From Fusarium oxysporum f. sp. lycopersici 4287 (Eukaryota > Ascomycota > Sordariomycetes > Hypocreales > Nectriaceae): a DNA stretch of 64,000 bases. Positions 1-15,318 of the stretch are shown here, one piece after another (positions within the stretch are counted from its first letter, which is position 1; every line of letters begins with the position of its first letter). The notes beneath the pieces were generated by a model that made no database searches, had not been told where the DNA came from, and worked only from the letters and a program-made list of their open reading frames with translations. Both the position numbers and the translations under genes were made by a program. Where the stretch lies: positions 1,612,001 through 1,676,000 of the forward strand of contig NC_030995.1 of the NCBI RefSeq assembly GCF_000149955.1. Direction: 5' to 3'.

Positions 1-3000
1 CTTGACCACGCCAATGGTGTGGTCGGGTCACTTGGGCGCCAGTTCACGCGCCCGCACATGGAGGACAACCTAAGTGTGTCCTAGCTCCCCTGTCATGTAG
101 CGACAGAATTGCTTCCTCAGCCCTGACTCGCTTTCCAACCGCGTTTTTGTCCGCAGTCCAGGAGACAAGTCTCATACTTGGTTAGGGTGATTTGGAGCCT
201 TTAGTGTTTTGTCCAAGTTGCGGGGAACTGGAGTTGTTGGTAGATTTGCTGGTCTACAACTGACTACCGGCATGAAGCAATGAAGTTCGTCTTTTCGTAC
301 CAGCAAATCATGATTTCAGGTGGGGTTCAGAGGCACATTCGTCTCTCAATTTTGATGCTTCGTGAATGCAACCCCTCCTGGGTTCCCTTCCTGACCGCCT
401 TCGATTCGATGCATTCATTCGAACGTCCAATTGTTACGCAGGGCGAGCTTGCAGACAAAGATGATAAAGCAAGCATGCTGGTTTTCTTTTGCGACATTAC
501 TTTGGACATGGATCCACACAAATGGGACAGAGGACCCCATTGATGCACACTTTGCCAATTTCTGCAGGGGAGCAGTTGTCTAGACCGACAGCATGCTAGG
601 GTTGAGTACCGCTGTACGAAGACTGGCCAAGAACGATATTCGAAGCTCGTCACTCTCGTCAACTATGGCCCACATGCGCCTGTATTTCTTGGAAACATAC
701 ACAGTTTCAAGGCGGTGAGTAACCCCTGTCATTGGCCTACCCCATTTTGCACCATCACAAGACGCAGCAAAAACAATTGAAGATTGAGCTTGAAGATTTC
801 CATTGACCGACGCTTTTGCAAGAAGACTCAAACAGTCCAAAGACGATACCAACCCACTGGAAATCTTGCTGACTTAGTGGCTTCATACTAACTTAGAATG
901 GGATAAGCCGTCTCCGACATCTTTCGATCGCAGGTGTGTGCATATCAACGGACGGTTTGCCGGCTTTGGTGTCCCTGCTCAGCACGGAAGTCAATCTGGA
1001 TGGAAGATGAGTTTGTGTCAATTGAAAGACAAATTCATTCATCCCCGTTGGCTGAGCAAGCCCATGAATGAATCGATGAGTGTCGATGATGAGTAGCAGT
1101 TTTCAGCGATGAGATTGCCCAGAAGGGGAAGCTCACATGCAACAATACATCCAAATACAAGGTTTCTTTCTGATCGAAACAGCCATATCCTGTTCATGGC
1201 TTTATCTGAAATCACTTGAGGAGACGTCACGACAATTGCTCGCGCGAGCCTGAGATGGTGTGCATCGCGAATTGTGCAGAAGGACGTTTTCAGATAGTAA
1301 GTTAATACCTAATTGTCACCCTTCCAGCTGCAGATACATCTTATCAGATGGGGCAGATGTTGGACAAGGGGCACAGGACCAGTTGCTTAATTCACCTGGG
1401 CTGATTGCTAACAATTTACTGCAACGATCTAGTCCAAGGCCACCTCTACAAACGCGATTACGCACAATCCCTCATTTTTGTTTCATGATTATAGAGGGCT
1501 GCCGAATCACTGATACGATGAGATTGGATGCTACAGATAGACTCGCACCGTATTGCGGCCACAGTGCCCCAGCATCGCACAGATACCGATATCTCGGAAA
1601 CACAGCCAGCCGGGCTCTATCCACTATTGAATCAAGGGTAGAAAACAAGCAGCGACCTTTAACAGCCAGTCAGTAGCGCTGTTTAGAGGACCTTAGTTCC
1701 AGTGACCCAGTAGATCATTGACCACCCGGTCCTGACGAGATGGCGGATGTCACTTGCATATCCAGGAACGTGTGAGGCTACGGCAAGCCATCCAGTGTGA
1801 CGGTGGACGGCAGTCTGCCTAGTCTACATTGACGGTGTCTTTGATTCCCAGCAAACGTGGGCTAGTTAGAAGCCGGTCTACCACGATCTCAGCTTCCCGT
1901 GGTCCTGGGAATCTCCCGCACGCCGGCGGCTTGTCATGTGCAACATCAAACAAAATCGGGGAGCGGAACAGACAGCACCGGTTAACTTTGTTTGAACTGG
2001 CACCTTCGGGCTTCACGACTGTTCGCCGACGGTACGTGCGAGGAAGATATTTTCGAGATGACCAGTCATGTTACTGATCTGCGGGCCAATCTCACTTCTT
2101 CTGGATGATTGATGAAGGCCCACCACACCGCGAGGACACTCAGATCTTGGTGGGCTGAGCGGCGCTAGCGATCTACAGAGCGGTGGGCATATAGCCCTTC
2201 AATTCAGCTCATTAGCGCATGTCGAATTGGGCCTGGTGCACAAGTGGAATTGGGACTTCTTCTCCGTAAATTGCCCTAGCGTGCTAGCACAGACCTGGAG
2301 GCTGGCGATTCAATATCGTTGGCCTCCACTATCAAAGCCTGTTGCTAAGGAAAGATGTTCTGAATCCAGCTATTCAGAGATTCGACAGTTCCTTGCAATC
2401 GGTAGGGGCAGAAATTAACAGAAAAGCGATTATCAGGGTTCTCTCTGTCATCTCTTTGGCGCAAAGCTGACTCGATGCTCGGCACGTCAAAGATTTGCCC
2501 CTTCCCATAGGCCACGAAAGTTATGTGGCTTCACATCATGAAACATGGACGGATGCGTTGCTGAAAGAAACGACACAGATGATACTGCTTTCTGGGCTGG
2601 TCTGGAGAATTGGTCGTATTCACTCTCCCTGAAAACAGAAAGGCACCTAGGTTGCTGGAAACAGGCTTGTCGGGGTCTTCGCACGTTCCTGGATGTTGTT
2701 TCACTCCTAACTACGATAGGTTGGCATTGGATAAACTCACAGCCCCTGCTAAGATCTGGTGCTGAAGATGCCCAGCCACGCGACTAACAGAACTGACAGG
2801 CTATCGTCGTCCAGCCGCTTCCGATTACTCAACTTTGTCTACAGACTGGAGGCTGGTGGCTGAGATTTCTCTTGCGGCTATTATTTGATAAAAGAACAGG
2901 GCACGGGTCAGGCTGAACATATCCCCAACCTCACTGATTGAGCGCTATGAACAGATGGACGTCAGAACCATGCTAACAAGAGCCCATCCTGACACGGTTC

Positions 3001-6000
3001 CTTGCGATATTTGACATTCAAGGTTGAGACAGGTTCCGTGACAGGGAAATGAGATACGCTGCAAGCAAACGCGATGCCGACGGCAGCGCCCATCCGGCAA
3101 AAGAATCCGCCACCGACGTAATTATCAAGCTGGCGATTCATCGCACGTTTCCAGCAATTCTGCCAGTCAGCCATGCGTGGAATATCGCGCTCGGAAAGAC
3201 ACAATGTTGAGAGGATAATGATGGGGTATGCTGAGCAAATACCATACGGCACTGTACAGTACTGTGAGACTGGATACAGAGACAGTTCAGTCCCAACAGC
3301 ATGGGGCCTCGCTTTCAAAGTGTGGATCCTATCTCATACCTTGCATCCATGCATCACAGCAACAGGGAGGAGGTCCTCTCTAGCGTCCCCGTGATGGTTC
3401 TCATCAGCAGGGCCAGGCGAAGTTGCCCTGGCTATCGCGGCTCGCACATGGACTTGGCGGTTGGTTTCTTTTCCGCCTTGTCGCTGTGTGCTGTTGCATC
3501 ATCAAACACCCAATTTGCTAACATTCAAAGATAATATGTGCGCCTTTCTGGGTCCGTGGACAGTGACGTAGCAAAATGCATCGCTGTTGGGTCAGGAAAC
3601 TCTGCTACATATGGGCGTGCGTTAACTAAAAGAGACGTAGTCGGGAGAACGGATATTTGGTCATTGACGGTGACATGCATGATATTTCCCATGACTGTAT
3701 GTTGAAGCAGGGCTATCTGAGGATTGTCAAAAAAGAGGGAGGGGGTTTCACTCCCATGGGTCGATGATTGCCAGCGGAACCCTGAGCGGAAAGGGGAAGT
3801 CGTATGCGTCTACCATACAGCATAATGACGAGTAAACACACCGACAGATGTGTTTCGGTCTGGGGGTTCGCCGCGGCAAGCGACAAAGAGGATGTGTCAT
3901 ATGTCACAATCTTGGAGCATCAAATCAACCAAAAGGTGACAAAATGATACGAATACAAACAACATTTTGCTATGCCATGCATACCTGGGCTGGAGCTGAG
4001 CATAGAGTTGAGCGAGCACGGCACGACGCGATATTGACACTGATTGCGCGGTGGTCTGGGCTGAATCTTTAGCTAGAATCATCAGTCCCCATCGCGTCTG
4101 GAGAAAGCTTGGACGGACCAGGACCAAGGGATAGACACAGGGGGGGCCGGAGAACCATTGCTCAATCAATATCGAGCACCAAGCCTCCGGGAAATGCCAC
4201 GCCATAGGCATACGGCGTGCTGTGAATGAATGGTATTGGTCCCGGAGCCACGCCGGACTCAAGCTCTTGCCTTCATTCCTGGGGTGCATCGACGGGACGG
4301 GTGAGGAGGCACTTGGAATCAGACTCTCACTCACTCTGTTCTGGGAGTCTGTCTCTTGGCCGATCCGCACACTCTCGCTATTCAGCCTTTGGTTTGTGGG
4401 CCCCCTGCACCCTGTCATCCAGCCGTGGCTGTTGTTTCTGTCTATCCCTGCAGGTAGTGGAAACTGAACAGCTTCTGAGCCTCTCCAACAGACCTTTATC
4501 ATTTTGTCCGTAGATTCTGGGTGCTGGTGTTGGCAAAACATGCCCATAGGTTTGTTTCTCTTTTGCTATTCCCATGAGGCGTTGGGTTGCCTCCGTACGC
4601 CTACACCCGTCGCCGAATATTTTCGGTGGGATTTTTGAGCTCAACCTAATGTCCCCATCATGGCAAACACGGTCCATCCGAGTTGCCTCAATCACTGCCG
4701 GAGAGGCTGACATACGTGCAAATGATTTCGGGCAACATGGACAAGTTGGGGGAATGGACCCGAAACCTGGCGTCGTGTCTGAGAGTCAGTAGAAGAGCAG
4801 AAGTCATGTTAGGCTGTTCTGGAACTTTGCAAAGATTTGGGGCGTTTCCCATCAGAAGGCGGCGAAACCGTCTTGGTCAGCCATGACTGACTCGGCCTGG
4901 TACGCCGCGTCGTGTCGTGTCGTGCCATACCATGTCATATCGCGCCGACAGACTATCCCGTATGCCGCTATTGTTGCCGTCTTGCGCATCGAGGCAGTGA
5001 CATTCAATCTCGAGATTCCATGTGCGTCACTGGAGAATTTCAATCGAGATTAGCATGGTTCTCATGATGCGTCCGCGTCTATCCGCACCACATCAGCCTT
5101 GATACTCAACCTGAGTAGTGCCCAACTCTTGGTCAGGGGCAAGGCGGGTCTATTAATATTGATCTTCATGATTACATCTCCTTCGCTACCCTGTAGCTAA
5201 AGTCATGAGAGTGTATTTTTCTAATTATCCTCATTGACCGAGTGCTTCGGTCGTCAGTTTGAGGGGCTGCCCTATTCATTTGGTGGTGAGCGCAACCTAA
5301 CAAATTACTACAACATCGTCTTATGATTTTCTATATGTATACATGAATATACTACATGGTCTTACCTTTCGTAAGAATTTGATATCTAATTGGCATGTCA
5401 TGACTGGCGACCTAGCCATGAAGGGGAACCATAAGATATTAGGTTAGGGATGAATATTTCCTGTATATCAGTGAACCCATAGCAAATCTTGGCCTGAAAG
5501 ACAGGTAATGTCTTGCATATCGTTGATAATGATCGACCAGACGCTACTCCTTGATATGGCATACACATCCGGCGCTATGGGCGGATCACGACCGGCCGTT
5601 GGTGTTGAAAAGCTTGTCTCACCAGGCACTCCAAGCTACTGAAGCTATTCAACTCCAGGGCTCTTCTCCAAGTCTTGGCTAAGACAGAAGAGCTAACTAC
5701 CATCTCATGGCGATCAACGACTGCTCAACGAAACATACGCCGCCAGGTGCTGTTCATGATATTTACTGTGGTGCCGGTCAGATCTTACGTGGACGGATGC
5801 ACCGGTGATAAGTCTTCGCCGGAAGCAACCAATTCGATGACTTACCCAGATCCAGGAGCAGATCAGGCCTGGCAGCAGCTTGAAATAGAAATCAAACAAA
5901 TCCGGCTCACCAAAAGGTGATGTCTGGGCTTGAATGACTTGACCGATGGAACTCGTCAAGAACCCATGAAAGAGGGACAACCAGACATCAATTCAAGTCT

Positions 6001-7866
6001 TGGGCCCACAGCCAACAGTTACAGAGAAGAGCGGAGAAAAGGAGGTAATTCAAAGAGGAGCAAGAAGATGATCAACCCGGAGGTATGCAACCAAGACTCT
6101 CTCTACTGCACCATCCGCAGAAGAGTCCTGCTTATCAAACACATTCTCAACGGTGACATTACCAGACTAGATCATTACACCAATTAATGTTGTACGTCCG
6201 TGTTCTTGTGGCAGGATCATTCAGTGCTATAACACGACACGAGTTTTCATGTCACTATGCAATTGTAACTAGGCCTAGCCATTGTCACGTCCAAACAGAA
6301 GGTGGCTTGAAAATGGATGATCCTGACCGTCCAGAATGGCCGCCTAGAGAAGATCGCATAGCAACAGGTCAATGGTGTAGAACCTATAAAGAACGATCTC
6401 AGAGGCCTGGGTGCTGGGTTGACTGGATCAACGAGGCATAACGGGGAGTGTCCACGGGTCTTGCTTGTGACCCTTTTGCACCGGGGAACTCAATTATTTG
6501 TACGCGAGACTGATGACGACAGAATCGGTTGCATTCTTTGGTGCCAATAATCAACATCTTATCATTAGGCGTACGTTGAGGAGTAGGTATATCTGTAAAG
6601 GGGTGATGGACCAAAGCCAGAGTCAAGTCGGATGATATCCGCGATGCCAACGATTGAGTCAAAACACCAAGAACGAAGTTTGAATAGCCGTGCCAGATTA
6701 CTACAGAATTCATGAGTTATCGCGCAGCTTTGGATAGGCAGTCGTATACCTCGATGGCCCAAAGTGTTAAAGGGCTGACACTGACGGTAAGCTGAGTCTG
6801 CACAGATGAGCATGTACACACAAGCCAAGGCGACGGCCAACTCGACAAAGCATTCAGCGCCCAACTCTCTGTCAATGCTGTCAGCGTCTCGAGGCACCAA
6901 GGAAACCTGCTAGTGTACAAAGATCCGCAAGAGGATAATCACGGTCCCAAAGCATGAGGTAATTATCCTCAATACATCCAGACAACAAGACGCAGACTTC
7001 AAACAGCATCGAGAATGATGTTTGACACTGAAAATACAATTGATTTCGACTAAAACTTGTGCCTCGTTCTGGCCATCGCAATCATCGCGCTGATGGGAGC
7101 ACGGTTTGGGTAGACATAGAAACCAACTCGTACGTATGAGAAACGGGGATACTACAAGGACACATCGGTTAGGGGGGGGGGGGGCGGGGGCAACCGATAC
7201 CATCAAAGGCAACCAGACTATGAAGAAGCAGTGATATACGTGGTGATCTATGTGACAGTAACCTGGGAATGTTCCTCTCCAATACTTCAATGGGTCCGAT
7301 ACTTTTCTGTAGGCGCTTAGTCGCGAGATAACATACATTCAATTACACCATCAACATAGAGTGAGTCGTGTTAGTTGAGTGAACTACAATTGTCTATTGA
7401 ACATACAGCTCGACTCTTGACAAGATTGTCATCGACCTCCAGAACACGAGGCCTCCAATAAAGGTGGGATATTTTCCCCTTATCTCCACCTGCGAGCGTT
7501 TTCCATACCGCTCGACACGATATCATCATCCCAATCTAAAGCCATTATTTCGAATAACATAAAATAGAAAACGAGAAAATGCCACATAAAGTGCGTGACC
7601 AAACCGATCCGCAATCAAACCAGAAATCCAGACTCGCATGACGAGTCAAGTCTAATCGAATCACCCATCTCTAACAAACAAACGCCTTGGGTGTCATATA
7701 CTTTTGAGAATCCGAGGATCCATAATGTGAGGCTGCCTGATCCGTATCACGAGAGGGTGGTAACCCAATATGAATAAACCTCTTACCACCGACGGTTACG
7801 GTTGCCGATGGGCATGTTGTTAGCGTTGGCTGGAGGTCCAGTCAGCTCGATAGGTATCTAGCTGCT
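1..7866. other. Gene-poor region, no intact gene recognised
   Basis: No reading frame here gives a recognisable protein, and none can be extended across plausible introns into a convincing gene. Around 280-1260 on the plus strand several short frames read like protein but are broken by stops, which could be a decayed gene; I cannot name the parent. Base composition is not strongly AT-skewed, so heavy repeat-induced point mutation is not evident by eye. The last few hundred bases are presumably the 3' untranslated region of the DBP2-type gene that ends at 7867. Confidence 0.5.
7164..7198. repeat. G-tract enclosed by a 7-bp inverted repeat
   Basis: A run of 13 G (7172-7184), one C, then 5 G (7186-7190) lies between ATCGGTT (7164-7170) and its exact reverse complement AACCGAT (7192-7198). 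The arrangement would put the G-rich tract in the loop of a hairpin. It lies about 670 bp downstream of the DBP2 stop. Function unknown. Confidence 0.7.
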
Positions 7867-10298
<2,432 letters not shown>

Positions 10299-11104
10299 TA
10301 TTTCAGGTGAAGAGAGATAAGACAGAGCCGTTTGGAATGCACCCGTCTAGGAAGGGGGAAAGGGGAGTATTAGAATAAAGAAAGACGTGGGATGCGCAAT
10401 ATGATATCTCGAAGTTACGAGATTAGCCTTCTGTTTGATGAAGAAGGAGTGCGCGCCCGAAGGATGAGATGATGAATGGGAAAGGGAGAGATGAATGGAG
10501 GAGGATGTGTGAAGTTTTAAGAGAACCGGCTCGGACGCGCTGACCATGTAATTTTTTTTTTTTTGCTCTCGCCGCTAGGCAAGTCCGCCTGGTAGATCCA
10601 CATAATTCTTTTGAGGCGGCGGTGTGATTGGGCTAGAATGCTCCACTGAAAAGAACCCTTGAGATGCCGCCACCTTAGTCAGGAACCTTGTGGGTCTTAC
10701 CCTATACTTCCAAACTTTTCACAATTTCTTATCGTAGGACTTCACATGACATTTTAGGTAGCGTTAGTTCTTACATTCTTTATCCATCTGTAGTGCTCTA
10801 CTGGGTTATAGGGCGAAATACAGAAACGAATGTCATGTCCATTAGTTTGCGTAACCCCTGCATAGGTTGTCAATCTACAAATGCACAGCTCAAAAGTTCT
10901 TAGATAATACTCCAAGTGCACGGATAGCAAAGCAGTTTCAAAGCCCAAATGTATTAGGCACTGTCAAAAACACTTACATCGAAGAGATGGCTGCATGTCT
11001 GTGATGGTAGAGCTAACATGAAATAACTGTATCAATCATCACAGCGTGAAATAGCTGGTCGCATATTGAATAATTAGGTGGTAATTTGTTCCTCTAGTAT
11101 CTAC
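10299..11104. other. Intergenic region between DBP2 and kynureninase genes
   Basis: Contains the promoter and 5' leader of the DBP2 gene (minus strand, reading away from 10298) and the 3' flank of the kynureninase gene. An 11-13 base T tract lies near 10551-10563. No further gene seen. Confidence 0.6.
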
Positions 11105-12617
11105 CTACTCATCCATTTGCTGCCTTTTCCACTTTACATCCAGGGCCTCCTCTAACGCGCCCCTGAACGCACCGACAAAGCCCCAGCAATCTAAGAAAGT
11201 ATTATACAGCGGTGCAGGCGCTACTCTAATCACATTCGGTCTGCGCTCGTCAACCAGAACACTCCTCCTCTCAAGACCAGCCATGACCTCATCAAGCAAT
11301 CCATCGGCCAGGAGAATGCTCACCTGCGCCCCACGACGTTCTTGCTCACTTGGCGTGATGATCTTCCAGTACGTGCTCATGTCCTGCGGCAGCTTCTGCA
11401 GTTCGGAGACGAGATAGGCCGTTAATCTGGTGCTCTTTTCGCGTAGAGGAGCCATACCGCCGGCCAGCTCGAATACCTCTAAGGAAGCACAGAGAGATGT
11501 TATGTCGAGTACGGAGGGATTGCTGAGTTGAAACCCTGCTGCGCCAGGAACAGGAACGAAACCAGGTCTCATGGCGAATCGGTTCTTCTTGTCGTTTCCC
11601 CACCAGCCGGCGAGTCTCACGTTGTGCGATCCATCGTCCGCAACCTCCGTGTGACGTTCGTGAACAAACATACCTCCAATACAGCCTGGTCCGCCATTCA
11701 AGTACTTGTATGTACACCAAGCAGCCGCGTCGACGTTCCAGTCGTGTAATGAGAGAGGCACGTTACCTGCAGCATGAGCGAGATCCCAAATGACGAATAC
11801 GCCACGCTCGCGAGCAAAACTAGTCAGATGTGGAATATCGAGGAGCTGGCCCGAGTAGTATTGGATACCTGGAAGGAGAAGTACTGCAGTAGTGGAGGCG
11901 TGCTTCTCGATAATGGACTCGACATATTCGTTAGAGAGAATGTCCTCGTTATTTGGAGCCTCAATGGTAATCATCGAGTCTTCAGGACGGAGTCCGTGAT
12001 GCCGTATTTGTGTCTCAACAGCATACTAAGCATCCATGTTAGCACCTCGATTGCCTAGTGCTGAGTTGAATCACTGACATGATCACTTGGGAACGCTTTG
12101 CTCTCTAGTATGATTTTATGCCGTCCCTTAACATCAGGCTTGTAAAATGCCGCCATCAATAAGTGAAGATTGGCCGTGAGAGTCTGCATGACAGCCACTT
12201 CGCTGACCTTGCCGCCCACGATTGGCGCAGTCATCTCGGCCGCACGAGCATCAACGTCTAGCCATGTTGGCAGAGGAGAGTCATCAAGGGGCTTGAAGTG
12301 GCCCTGCACACCTTGTGTGCGCCATGTCGCGAGGTATTGCTGTATGCGATCTAAAGTGCGTTTGGGCTGAAGACCGAGAGAGTTGCCTACAAGGTAAATC
12401 GCTCTATCATTGGCATCTGCAAGAGTTAGACCAACATGGAGGATACGCTAGATATCAGAGAAGTACACTAACCCGTGCTGTCACTGGTAGGGAGAGTTTT
12501 GCGAGCTACATCAGCTTTGGAGGGGATGTTGAACTCGTCGCGAGTGTGTCTGAGAGCGTCACTGGAGTCCAGCTCAATGGCGTGGTCCCTGCCAGAAAGC
12601 TTGGAGGAGTCACCCAT
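11105..12617 (-). CDS. Kynureninase (L-kynurenine hydrolase)
   Basis: PLP-dependent hydrolase of the tryptophan to NAD (kynurenine) pathway. It cleaves kynurenine or 3-hydroxykynurenine to anthranilate or 3-hydroxyanthranilate plus alanine, in the cytosol. Three exons (12617-12473, 12416-12079, 12025-11105) give 467 aa, typical for the family. The PLP-lysine region reads AAWCTYKYLNGGPGCIGG. The preceding DLAHAAGNVPL and following LAGWWGND and RPGFVPVPGAAGFQLSNP stretches are the conserved active-site segments. The start MGDSSKLSGRDHA is the first ATG in frame and is followed by the usual LDSSDALRHTRDEFNIP motif. Fungi often carry two BNA5 paralogues, so I cannot say which this is. Confidence 0.95.
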
Positions 12618-13448
12618 GGCCAAGAGCACAGACAGGTCAGGTTATATCGTGCAATGAGTTGCCCACCTTGGGTCTAGGGAATGAACAAATTCTCTTCCCC
12701 ACGTCACGTTCCCGAGTAAAGTAGCTAATGTAGATGACAAGCTCCGCATATCGGCTTGACGCGGGGAGCTTCTGCCCCGCAGCCAAACTTGGGAGCTCCC
12801 GACTTATGGCCGGGACCATTTGGAGATGCAGGATTTGATATCCATATGAAGAGCACGAGGCCAGGCCAGACAGGGCATCTACATTACATATGATGCAGAA
12901 TTCTTCATGTGAAAGGTAGGTCCACGAACCAAGACATCGATGTGCTCTGTCACCTTGTCCGGTGTCACAAGAACCCCCTTTCTGGCATCATACTATGGTA
13001 TGTACACAACGAGAGAGCAGCTCGAAGAGAGCACTCACAGGCACAAGCAAGACCCGCGTATTTGTTCACGATATGAAGTTTTGTTGATTCTTTTTCCCCA
13101 TCCTCCACAAGTCTCCCTGCTTTTCGCTTTTCTGCGCACTCTAGCTATGTCATACAAGGGGCCTGCCTCTCCCATCTATATCCGTGAACAAAGAAAAAAT
13201 TACAGAACAAAAAAAGAAGTAAAGAAAGACCAAAGCGAGGTTTACAAAATGAAGCATCCCATCCCAAGCCCGATTCTAATCAGACATCTATTAGTCCGGC
13301 CCAGTTAATGCACAATGCTCCAAGTACACCCTCCCAAGAACAGATCGTCGTAAGATGCAGTCCGTGGACAATATAAAGTCCTCGGCTATCGCATCTCATA
13401 TCAGGGTATCGAACCTTGTTGCATAAAAGGTTTTGTTGGATCGAGGGT
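12618..13448. other. Intergenic region, kynureninase promoter side
   Basis: Holds the upstream region of the kynureninase gene and the 3' flank of the NDE1 gene, both minus strand. An A-rich tract lies near 13190-13230. No gene or RNA recognised. Confidence 0.6.
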
Positions 13449-15318
13449 TTACTCGCGAGAGACGTCACGGCCGAAGGCCTTGGACTTGAGCCAGTCAACA
13501 GCGACCAGCACACGGTTTCGGGCTAGAGAAACCCAGTTAGCGCGATTATAATGTCAATCATAGTTTGTGATGAACTTACTGCTGAAGCACATGGAGAGGT
13601 AGGCACTTCGCCAGAACAGGTAGGTCAAGCCGCCACCACTGGCAATGTTACCGTTGAACCAAGGAACATCAGCAACAGCCTTCTCGCTACCAATGTAGGC
13701 CAAGCTACCCTGGTGGGAGTATCGGAAGGGCTTGACGTCCTTGATCCGGCGAAGCTGCTTCTCAAGGCTCTCAATCTCAGCGGCGACCTCAGCAGAGTTA
13801 CCCTGCTTGAGGTTCAGGCTGCTGCTGAGCTCCTTGATGCGAGCCTCCTGAGAGTCAGTCTTCGCCATGTTGTTGAACAGGCGGGCCAGGAAAGAACCCT
13901 CCTGGGAAGCGACCTGAGCAGTAGGGGCGTAGCCAGCAACGGCGCAGTCACCGACGGCCCAGATATCGCGGGTGCCCTGGACAACAAGGTACTCGTTGAC
14001 AGCAAGACCACGGCGAGAATCCTTCTGGGCGGGAACCTTGCTCATGAGGTCACGGACAATGGGGCGAACAGCGTTTCCGGTAGCCCAGACAAGCAGACCG
14101 TAAGGGATACGGAGAGTTTGCTTGGTGCCATCAGGACCAGCGCACTCAGCCTCAACAAAGTCCTCTGTCACCCTCTTGACCATGGTCTTGAGTTTGATGT
14201 CAATGTTCTCCTCGCGCAGGGTGTTCTCGGTGTACTCAATGAGCTGCTTGGAGAAAGAAGGGAGAACGTTGGGAAGGGCCTCAATAAGAGTGACCTTGAA
14301 GCGGTGGCTGATCTCGGGAATCAGCTTCTTGATGTCGTCCTCGAAGAAATCACGGAGCTCTCCAGCGAACTCGACACCAGTAGGACCACCACCAACAACG
14401 ACCATGTGCATGAGACGGTCGATCTCTTCTTGGGATTGACCCTTGAAAGAAGCGCGCTCAACACAGTCCATAATCTTCTTGCGGATCAGCTGGGCATCAC
14501 CAATCTCCTTGAGGAAGCAACTGTTCTCGCGGACACCGGGAATACCGAAAGTGGCATTCTCAGCACCGACACCAATGACGAGCATGTCGTAGGGGATCTC
14601 AGTCTGAGAGTGAGGGCCCTTGCCCTCGGTGTTGTCCTTGATCTTGACAACCTTGCGATCAGGGTCAACAGAGGAAGCCTCAGCTTCGTAGTACTTAACG
14701 GCACCCTTCTTGTGGCGGAGGATAGTGCGGACAGGCTCCATGATTGAGCGGTGCTCAATAAGACCGGTTGTGCATGAAGGCAGGAGGGGAGTGAAGAGGA
14801 AGTAGTTGCGAGGAGAGACGACGATGACATTGTAGTTCTCGGTGTCGAGGTTCTTCAGGAGACCGACAGAGCCCCAACCGGATCCTAAAGAAGGGTATTG
14901 CGTCAGTAACTTGGCATGATATGTGGGAGGAGCGCCTATAGCTATGCGCGCCGAATTACTCACCCAAAACGACAAGAGTCTTCTTGGAAGGGTCAGGCTG
15001 GTACTGCTCTTGAGGGTGGCGGTCATCGTAGATAACGTAACATGTGTAACCGACGAGAGCACCGAGAGAGAGGTATGTGAGTCTCCATGTCCATCGGAGG
15101 GTTCGTCGAATCTTGCCAGGCTTGGGCTTGGGCTTGGGTGCCTCGTCAGCATAGGCTCTTCGGAAGGCAATGCGGCCAGAGTTGTTGAGTTTCATGGCGA
15201 TAGAAGGTCGAGCAGAGGTCTTGGAGGCAGTAGAAAGGGCGCGAGTCGCAATGCGACTGCTGGGGGCCATCTGGCCGACCCGGGAGAGGGCCGTCATGGC
15301 TCGCGCGGAGGAAGCCAT
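13449..15318 (-). CDS. External (cytosol-facing) mitochondrial NADH:ubiquinone oxidoreductase, type II
   Basis: Rotenone-insensitive single-subunit NADH dehydrogenase of the mitochondrial inner membrane. It passes electrons from cytosolic or matrix NADH to ubiquinone without pumping protons. Three exons (15318-14964, 14884-13580, 13522-13449) give 577 aa. The N-terminus is basic and Ser/Ala-rich (mitochondrial presequence), followed by a hydrophobic segment (YLSLGALVGYTCYVIY) as in external Nde-type enzymes. The FAD dinucleotide-binding motif VVLGSGWGSVGLL spans the first intron, and the NADH-binding motif is VVVGGGPTGVEFAGEL. There is no EF-hand insertion, so it is the calcium-independent Nde form rather than NDE with calcium binding. 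The C-terminus ends DWLKSKAFGRDVSRE on a short third exon. The minus-strand leader just upstream of the ATG is CT-rich, common for well-expressed fungal genes. Confidence 0.93.

Noticed and set aside
13551..14747. Long open frame antisense to the NDE1 gene
   Set aside because: It is the shadow of the NADH dehydrogenase exon, with no recognisable protein character.
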